Assembly (NCBI GenBank): GCA_000708835.1
Contig: DF237329.1
Location: 26,571-90,570 of the forward strand
Direction: 5' to 3'
Length of the DNA stretch: 64,000 nt
Source: Klebsormidium nitens
Taxonomy: Eukaryota; Streptophyta; Klebsormidiophyceae; Klebsormidiales; Klebsormidiaceae
Shown in pieces: positions 57,101 through 64,000 of this stretch. The notes beneath the pieces are model-generated. The model was not told where the DNA came from and made no database searches. It worked only from the letters and a program-made list of their open reading frames with translations. Within the stretch, counting starts at the first letter, position 1. Every line of letters begins with the position of its first letter. A program made the position numbers and the translations under genes.

Positions 57101-60100
57101 AAGAGGAATACTGGTAAGATTAGTGGTAGGTTCGTGGTTAAGGTTAGTGATTGGCAGTAGCGGTTGAATGAGAAAAGAAGTGGACAGTAAAAAATTGCGC
57201 GACTAGTGGGACGTTGTGCTACTGGGGGGGGCTGGTACTGCTGGGGGGGCGGGGCATACTGAAGGAGGGGGGGAAACAATGGTTGAATTTGATGGTTGGG
57301 TTTGGTGGTCAGGGTCAGTATTTCGACGTTGATGGTCAAGTGAGAAAGAAGTGGACAGTAAGAGAGCGCGTGATAAGTGGGACGTTGTGCTACTGGAGGG
57401 CTGGTACTGCTGGGGGGGCGGTGCATACTGGAGTAAACAGGAAAGGTGGTTAAGGTCAGTGGTTAAGGCTGGTTGTTGAGATTATTTTCAGATGTCAGAA
57501 TTTAAGTGGGAAAAGAAGTGGACAGAGAGAAAGCGCGTGACTCGTGGGACGTTGTGCTACAAAGTTGGGCTGGTACTGCTGAGGAGGGGGGAGCGTAGTC
57601 GACGAGAGGGGGTGCGTAAACGGGAGGGAATAACAGCAAACAAGAAAGTATTCAGTGGGAAAGGACGTGGTAAGTGGGAAGTGTACAATGACATGCAGAC
57701 TTGACCGACATGTGTAAAACCTGTCAGCCAAGGGAGGTCTCGAGCCAAGTCGAACACGGTAAGTACTCAACATCTGCTCCCGTGCATTTAGAGTCAATGT
57801 TATGGAATGATCGTGCACGACCACTTCGGTGGATCCAGTGGCAGGTTTTATATTGTGTTGTTGTCTTAAAGATCATGCACAGACTTTCAAAGAGGCATCG
57901 TTCTCCACAAGAGTTCTGACAAAGGGATCAGACGGAGACTTGACACAACTACCCTGGCCTTGGATATCTAAATCTTCACCTGCGGTTGCTGTACCGGAGG
58001 CTGGTAATAAGACGGCTGTTGGGGGGGTGCGTATGGCGCCGGCTGATACGGAGCCTGGGGGGCGTATCCCCTGCCGGCATAAGGAGGCCCCCTCGCGGGG
58101 GCCGCATATGGAGCTCCGTACTGGGGAGGGGGGGCTCTCGAACCGGGACCCCTGTGAAAGACACGCAGAGCGGATGAGGCAGGGACAAAGCCGGAAAAGG
58201 CGGGGACCAAAAAGAGGTAGATGGCGAATTATTGAGCAATCGACGAAGCTGGAAAACAGTGTTTGTGCGGACTCGATCCCGGGGAGGAGGGCTCTTGATC
58301 CGAGACCCTCAGAGACACAAGCAGCGGGAATGAGACAGGGAACAGCCGGAAAAGTGGGGGCAACTGAACCGAGAAAGGAATTACATGCGAATGAGGAAGA
58401 CGGAAGAAGGCACACAAGCAGGTGAAGCGGGGCGCTTTAATCAATACCCGTGCGAGCCGTCCAATCTTCTAAGGACTCCGTTACCTATGGTCAGAGGGGA
58501 GTGTATCGCATGAACATTAGTCGGTTGAATAGCGGAAAGGGAGAATCTTGTGATTGTTACATACAAACCTATCATAACGATAAGGTTGCGTACCTGCCCC
58601 CAGCATACGCCGGTTCCCTACCCGCCCTAGGTCTGCAAGGATGAAAAACATGAGGCTTGAAGAATCAACTCCACTCATACTGACAGCAGCAAACCCATAT
58701 TCTCTGGCTTGACGATGCTACTACGTTCCTTGACCATATGTTTGTGACCAATGGACCCTTTGCAACGACTTTTGAGGTTTCCTTACAGGTTGCCCTTCAC
58801 AAGTTAGCGAATCGGACTACGAACAACTGTAACACTTTCAAAGCAGTAAGGACGTCTACATCGCGAGTTGTTTGAAGGGGAAATGTCCACATTCCGAACT
58901 TCAACACAGTACAATCCTCAATTCTGAGAGGTTTTCGACTCGCGCCCTGCAAACGCTCAGCCTTTGATCCTCTTATACAGGCAGGACACCAGCCTGATGC
59001 TACAGAACTTTCAACCCCGTAATGCCTGTTTCGTTCGTGGGCAAGTAAGGACTCGACAGACTGTGTGCACTCACTCTTCCCGCTCCCCCCTCCGCTTGGT
59101 GTCTGCAAAGCGGACTGCCAAAGGATACTCGCCGTTCTGCACAATAACAGATCATGAGGTTATGAACTCATTGCTTGCTGCAAACTACAAACCCTACAGA
59201 CGACGAACCTCCCAGACTTCTTGATGAGGCAAGTGGAGTCTCTCCAAAGCGGTAGAAGAAGCAGAGTCAACAGGTGAGATTGCAGCGTCAATTAGGATGG
59301 ACGTAGCATCCAACGAAGTGGAAGATTTCAGTCGAGACCGTATAAGAAGAGGTCCATCTGGACGGTTCAACGCAACGAGCTTCTTTCCATCCAGGAAGAG
59401 ATGCCGATACAGAGTGCCACTTTTGAATTTCTGCTCTTCTATAACCTGTATATTTATCGATACTCTCACAAAAAGCTATCACACGTTGAGAAACAGCCAT
59501 AAGCGAGCAGATTGAAAAGTACGAAAGCAATTGTGACTCACCAGGATGGTCTGCGCTCCGTTCAGGGTCTTGATAGCGCCAAGAGCCGCGTCGCGCGAGG
59601 AGTACTTGACGAAACAGCACCCTGTAAGAGCCACCAACGATAGTGGCGTGTCAGCAACACAACGGAGTCACGCCGAGACCAAACATCAAAAAATGATTGC
59701 AAGATCAGGTCACTTCGAGTCCCCACAAATATCCCTTTCCACATCTTTTCTGGTCAAACCATTCGTTTCTCTGAGTGTAATTACGAGAAATCGGGTGAAA
59801 AACTGGTACCAACCTCAGCTGACGTCAGAATGTTGCTCACCTCTGCTGACCTTGTCCGGGCCCCTCATAACGTACAGATCCTCAATCTCTCCATAAGGAG
59901 TAAATACCTGCAGGGATCGATTCGGGTGCCTTGGTGGCTCTTGAAAAAGGAGGGGTTCCTTCAAGGTACACAGGCGCTTGGCAGACTCAAAGAAAGGGAG
60001 TCAAGCTTTAAAGAAAATTCGTTGAAGAACAAAGAGAGGAGCAGGTACCCAGAATCTTGGAATCAAAGGAATCAGCCAGATGGACGGATTGTGCCTTGGG

Positions 60101-63100
60101 CAGTCCAAATCGTAAATCGAAAACCAAATGCTTCCTCTTCAGAAGAAGGCTTTGGAGATCAAGAAAAGGCTGGGCAAATGCTTATCCAAAAGCTGTTCAG
60201 GGAGAGAAGGGGGATGGCGAAGGTTCCTTAAGATACGAAGCCTACGGTGAAGCGCAAGTCATTAAACAAGTTAGTGCTTTGGTAAGGAGTCCCGTCTCTG
60301 ATTGGGACACCCAACAGTTAAGACGGCTCTGCAAGCAGCCTCACCTCTCTGATCTCGTCCTCGGTCGCTGTCTTGTTCATGTTCCCCACGAACAGCTTGT
60401 GCTCCACGTTGCCTGCACCAAAAAGTGGCCAACACGTCGTCAGTTTGAAAGATTGGACATGTACAGCAATCATCCACACACCAAGCAAACTATCTGATAG
60501 CAGCAGAGGCGTTGAGTTGATTGACTGTCATTTTATGTCCAGATGACTGAGCAAGGCCATCAGGAAACCGCCTTGCGGACGAAGTTGCTCACTATTGCTT
60601 CACGATCAAACGAAGTGCCAGGCTCTGCTTACCGAGGCGCTCCCTCTCTCCATCTGCATAACGGACCTGGATTGGTCCGTTGCCCTGCAATACCGCGTGC
60701 ACAATAATGAGCCACAAAGTAGGGCAGGCTTGAAGCACACAGGCAGTCAAGATGAGCTGAGAACGAATATTCAGGAGTCCCAATAATATTCTGGACATGA
60801 ATCGTCACTTTTCTTACGCACCATAAGAGGTGTCCCATGCTCAATTATACCAATCAACAAGCTACCTGGCAGAAGCGGAGTTGGGGGGGTAAACAGACTC
60901 TTCATCACATGATTGTATGACATGATGTGTAGGGAAAGCCACAGGGCAATAGAAAGTGAAAGGATAAGAGGACTCACCCCAGGTAGTTGTTTCATGTTAT
61001 GGAGACCTGCAATTGCTTTCTCTGCTTCTTCTACAGTCTTGTATTTGATAAAAGCACATCCTGCATAAGACATGATCATGCCGCCATGAAGTCAACATAT
61101 GCTTGAGCATGTAATACATTTCTAGACAAGCAGGCAGTCAGGTAAGCTGCGGCAGTGAGAACCAAGTGCCACTTATCATGACAGAGGCTAGCCTGAGGAG
61201 AAAAATGAGTGAGTAGATATGTTAGACATCCTCTTGCACACGGGATGTGTATGAGTGACTTTGATGTGAGAAGTGGTACTGAGATGAAGAAGGAGCAATG
61301 CAGTCAGAAAGATGCTTGGCTAGGAACAGATTGCCTATACATTGAATATGTAGGCCAAGAATGCTCTACGAAGCATTGACAACAAGATCCGATTCAATCT
61401 GCTTTGTCCACTTCCAATCAACCACAACATAGCTCTATGATAGGTAGCTCGTCATGACCACCACTCGTGTGTCGCATCTGTGCCAAAGTAAGATGGGTCG
61501 ACATCCACACATCTGGCCAAAGTAAGATGAAACGACATCCACCCAACGAACAGACAGAAATCATGGGAAAACCGCCCCAGAAAATGGACCCTTGCCATCA
61601 TTGGAAAGCATGAGCATGCTGTCCGTCCATGTAGTGCCTGCACTGACCATGTTAGAAGCACAACACAGATGTGCATGGTGCAGCTGTGCTAAGAACATGG
61701 GGTTTCTCATGCTTCCAATCAACGATACATTAGGCAAAATCTGGAGACATGAGCGTCTACTTAATCTGTCTGACTTCTGAGGCCATTGCTTCGCCCTGTT
61801 CTGAGCTGTCACCGAGGCCCCTGTACACGGTTAGCCCCAAATCAGCCACCAGGTCTTGAGATCTTCTCAGAAGCAGAAGTCGAACCCCAATCAAGCAAAT
61901 AACGGAAGAAAACTCACCATAAGAGCCATGAGTGGCATTGACTCGAGCAGCACCCATAGATAGAGAACTTACCATAGACCGCCACCATTACTAAACTTGG
62001 TGTCATATGCCCCAGTCAAGTATCATGACTTGCTTCTCTCTCATGCTGCTTACTTTCTGGAAAATCAGCAGTCTGACTGCCAAACCGGAATGTACAATGT
62101 CAATCAGGGTCAAGAACAAGAACTTACCTTGACTTGTACCGGTAATTTTGTTCTTGATGAGCACAATCTCCAAGACCTCCCCGTATTCATCAAAGAGAGG
62201 CTTAATCTGCATCAGACAAGGAAGACTTGCATTTTTCATGTGACCACCGAGCCATCCACCCGTGCACCAAGAAGAAAAGGGGGCTACGTTTTGAAATGCT
62301 AGCGTGTCTTGGTTACCTTTACAGGATTGCCGCATTCATAGCATTGGACTTCAAGATATACGGACATTTTGAAATCCACAATCCTACGAAAGATGCTTAC
62401 AACAGCACCAGCTTGCAGCTTCAAGACACTGATGTCAAGAGGATATTGCTGCTTACCTCTCCCTCTGTGAATGTCTTCGGAATTGATCCCGCAAACAGCT
62501 TCACATACTCCTGGATAAGGGTTGCCGAGTGAGGAGCTGCAACAAAGAAGACGTGTGCTTCAATTAGTTAGGCGCAGCAAAATACCTGTACAAAGCCGCT
62601 ATTATCTGAAAATGCCTGAATCTGAAGGACTGGTTTTATTATCCCTCAAGAAGGTAGGATGATTGCATGCAAGAGCTGAGGCAGTGATAATCTGCGCTCA
62701 AGGCGTGCACAAAAAGGAGCCTTGTAGAAAGCAATGGAAGACGACTCTGATGTTCCAGCAGCATCTGTTAAGGGAAAGAAGAAAATTGTCCCTCAGGAGA
62801 AAAGATTGAATGGCTGACAATTACCGAATGCATCGGTATAAATATTCTTATCTTGAAGTCTCACGCTGAAACCATATGCTGGATACCAGAAAAAAAGAGC
62901 GAATATGTTTGACAATCACAGCAGGCGGAGTGGTGGCATCCAGCAAGCACTCCCAGCCAAAGGAGAGTGCTGCAGAGTGTTGCAGATTGAAGGCAAACAC
63001 AAAGAGCAAGGTGGTCTGGGAAAGGGTGCGTCTCTACAAACAGACCACTATCGAAAGCTGCTTCCACCCTGATCAGTTGACAGCTTGCGACAGAGAATTG

Positions 63101-63485
63101 CTTTTACCATACTGAAGGCAATATTGTAGCGCCATGACTAGGATCATTCAAGCATTACACCATCAATTAAGATCACCTCCCATCGATATCATTGCCCTGA
63201 CAATGATATTCATGATCAATATATATATCTATTCAAAACCCTGCAACGATTGGAGTTGCCACTTTAGTGGATGCACATAATACCTGGAGTGTTTGGCGCC
63301 ACTGGCTCCGTGCCAGGAACAGGGACATCGCTAGTCAACCCGTTCTGCTCCTCCTGCTCATGTTGCTCCTCCTGCTCATGATGCTCATGATGAGCGCTCT
63401 GCAAATTTTCAAAATGCTGCTGCACCTCAGCCGTCTGCTCCTGCTCTGGGTTCGTGGCTGGGACCTCGGCGCCTCCGTCCGCCAT
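54159..63485 (-). CDS. CELF/FCA-like RNA-binding protein: three RRMs and two WW domains
   Basis: Exons read leftward: 63485-63284, 62536-62457, 62206-62128, 61060-60978, 60684-60633, 60412-60345, 59907-59841, 59621-59542, 59136-59075, 58632-58594, 58151-57980, a Pro-rich exon cluster (57600-57040, splicing unresolved), about 57040-56881, 56438-56295, 55576-55436, 54945-54800 and 54300-54159. RRM1: [15 protein letters not shown] to [20 protein letters not shown]2: [17 protein letters not shown] to [14 protein letters not shown]. The linker is Pro/Gln/Tyr-rich with two WW domains ([20 protein letters not shown]...W and [20 protein letters not shown]...W). RRM3: [20 protein letters not shown] to [18 protein letters not shown], ending TYKPY. 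The three-RRM layout is that of CELF/Bruno proteins; the WW and the [11 protein letters not shown] motif recall FCA. A role in RNA splicing, decay or 3'-end control is expected. Homopolymer-C frame breaks near 57050-57100 may be sequence errors. Confidence 0.87.
55690..55775 (-). repeat. Decayed copy of the 5' end of a Pro/Gln-rich exon
   Basis: The acceptor and first 75 bases or so of exon 55576-55436 ([20 protein letters not shown]) are repeated 191 bp upstream in transcript order ([20 protein letters not shown]), with an intact TTTGCAG acceptor. A one-base insertion then breaks the frame. It could act as an alternative or poison exon. Confidence 0.75.
56010..56215 (-). repeat. Two decayed copies of the second WW exon's 3' end
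   Basis: Exon 56438-56295 ends [14 protein letters not shown]. Downstream in the intron, the same strand reads [14 protein letters not shown] (near 56191) and [13 protein letters not shown] (near 56031). Anchors ATCTCCGCCGG, ATTTCGGCTGG and ATCTCGGCCGG are 126 and 160 bp apart. Confidence 0.7.
57053..57600 (-). repeat. Tandem exon-intron units encoding [11 protein letters not shown]
   Basis: The anchor CTGGTACTGCTG recurs at 57067, 57232, 57401 and 57570, spacing 165, 169 and 169 bp. Each unit has a short Pro/Gln exon, and flanking intron text such as GAAGTGGACAG and GTGGGACGTTGTGCTAC is repeated too. Three units keep a CAG|TAY acceptor; the one near 57570 has lost it. This is a tandem array of whole small exons with intron, between exon 11 and the first WW exon. 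Confidence 0.8.
58282..58372 (-). repeat. Decayed copy of the 5' end of exon 11
   Basis: 58127-58215, which covers the acceptor and first codons of exon 58151-57980 plus flanking intron, is repeated about 157 bp upstream in transcript order. Shared blocks include AGCCGGAAAAG and GGGCTCT. The acceptor in the copy is altered (CCCTGTGAAAG becomes CCTCAGAGAC on the plus strand). Confidence 0.7.
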
Positions 63486-64000
63486 AGCTGCCAGTGCAAA
63501 CAAGGCGTCGCTTGCTCGTCACGTCCTCGCTTTTCTCGTCTTCTGGCACCATGCAGCGCTTGGCCAGCCTGTGACTTCCAGAACTCAAAACTTCCAGTTC
63601 GTCGAGTCCGACCTGTCACAGTCACGCAAAACGGACAAAGAAGCCAAACATTTTTGGGAATAGATTGCTCGTCGACGCAAAGTATGTCAACCGGGCACTG
63701 CTCATTCAGCACAACCGAGTGACTTTGGTGGGGTTGGTGGGCGGGTTAGGGTGGGCTGGGGTGGGCTGTGGCGGAACGACTTAGGGTTTTGGTTAGGGTT
63801 AGGTCACTTGTATTCAGGTTTTTAGTGTTGGTCGGAGGCCCCGGTAACAATCTGGCCCGGTACAGAAGCCCTGCAGTGGTGGGTACCTTAGCTTGCAGCG
63901 GTACTTGAAATCAAGCTTGCGCGGTGCCCACCTCTTGAGGGCCAACGCCGACCCGCGTGCGGTTCCGAAAAATGTTTGGCTTCTTTGTGCCTATGCTCTT
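63486..64000. other. Upstream region of the RRM/WW gene with an inverted-repeat element
   Basis: Perfect 20-base inverted repeats (63636-63655 and 63968-63987, core AAGCCAAACATTTTT) bound a 352-base segment. Similarity continues a few bases with mismatches on both sides. The interior is GT-rich with TTAGGG-like stretches (63740-63805) and ends with TTTTTAGTGTTGG, resembling the interior of the element at 29306-29492. This is a candidate non-autonomous transposon in the promoter region, with no target-site duplication found. Confidence 0.55.

Overview
The window looks like nuclear DNA of a green-lineage (streptophyte, probably charophyte-alga-like) organism. Genes are split by many GT-AG introns, exons are GC-rich, and the recognisable proteins are plant-type: a GH51 alpha-L-arabinofuranosidase, an ENO3/ENOC-type enolase homologue, a gamma-glutamyl-peptidase-like amidotransferase, and a CELF/FCA-like RNA-binding protein. 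An assembly gap of 934 N lies at 43717-44650. Klebsormidium would fit, but that is an inference; no search was run. Gene models were built by hand from splice sites and reading-frame continuity.

Layout. 1-430 is a degenerate tandem repeat, probably inside an intron. 793-2481 (+) is the 3' part of an arabinofuranosidase gene. 3843-9324 (-) is a tandem pair of F-box/Trp-rich-LRR genes, one intact and one broken. 10166-11083 (+) is a small three-exon gene for a putative tail-anchored protein. 12466-19027 (-) is a ten-exon enolase homologue. 20224-24044 (+) is 60S ribosomal protein L7 with a box C/D snoRNA candidate in intron 3. 25703-41678 is a segmental duplication of a divergent pair: a MYND zinc-finger gene (-) and a large repeat-domain, RRM-like gene (+). 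The right-hand pair (31317-41678) is nearly complete. In the left-hand pair the RRM-like gene is a deleted remnant (about 28230-30340) carrying a MITE-like insertion. 45694-50386 (-) is an eight-exon class I glutamine amidotransferase. 51595-52791 (+) is a ZUP1/ZUFSP-type C78 peptidase with an inserted ZZ-like zinc finger. 54159-63485 (-) is a long gene combining three RRMs with two WW domains.

The most unusual pattern is that introns of three unrelated genes contain decayed tandem copies of the neighbouring exon edge, often including the splice junction, at spacings of about 96-191 bp. Other points of interest are the likely catalytically dead enolase homologue, the new-looking repeat-domain protein with an in-frame UGA, and the CELF-plus-WW architecture that joins features of CELF and FCA proteins.

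The genes do not form one pathway. Three divergent pairs (enolase/RPL7, MYND/RRM-repeat, amidotransferase/C78 peptidase) share 1.2-1.6 kb upstream regions and may share promoters.
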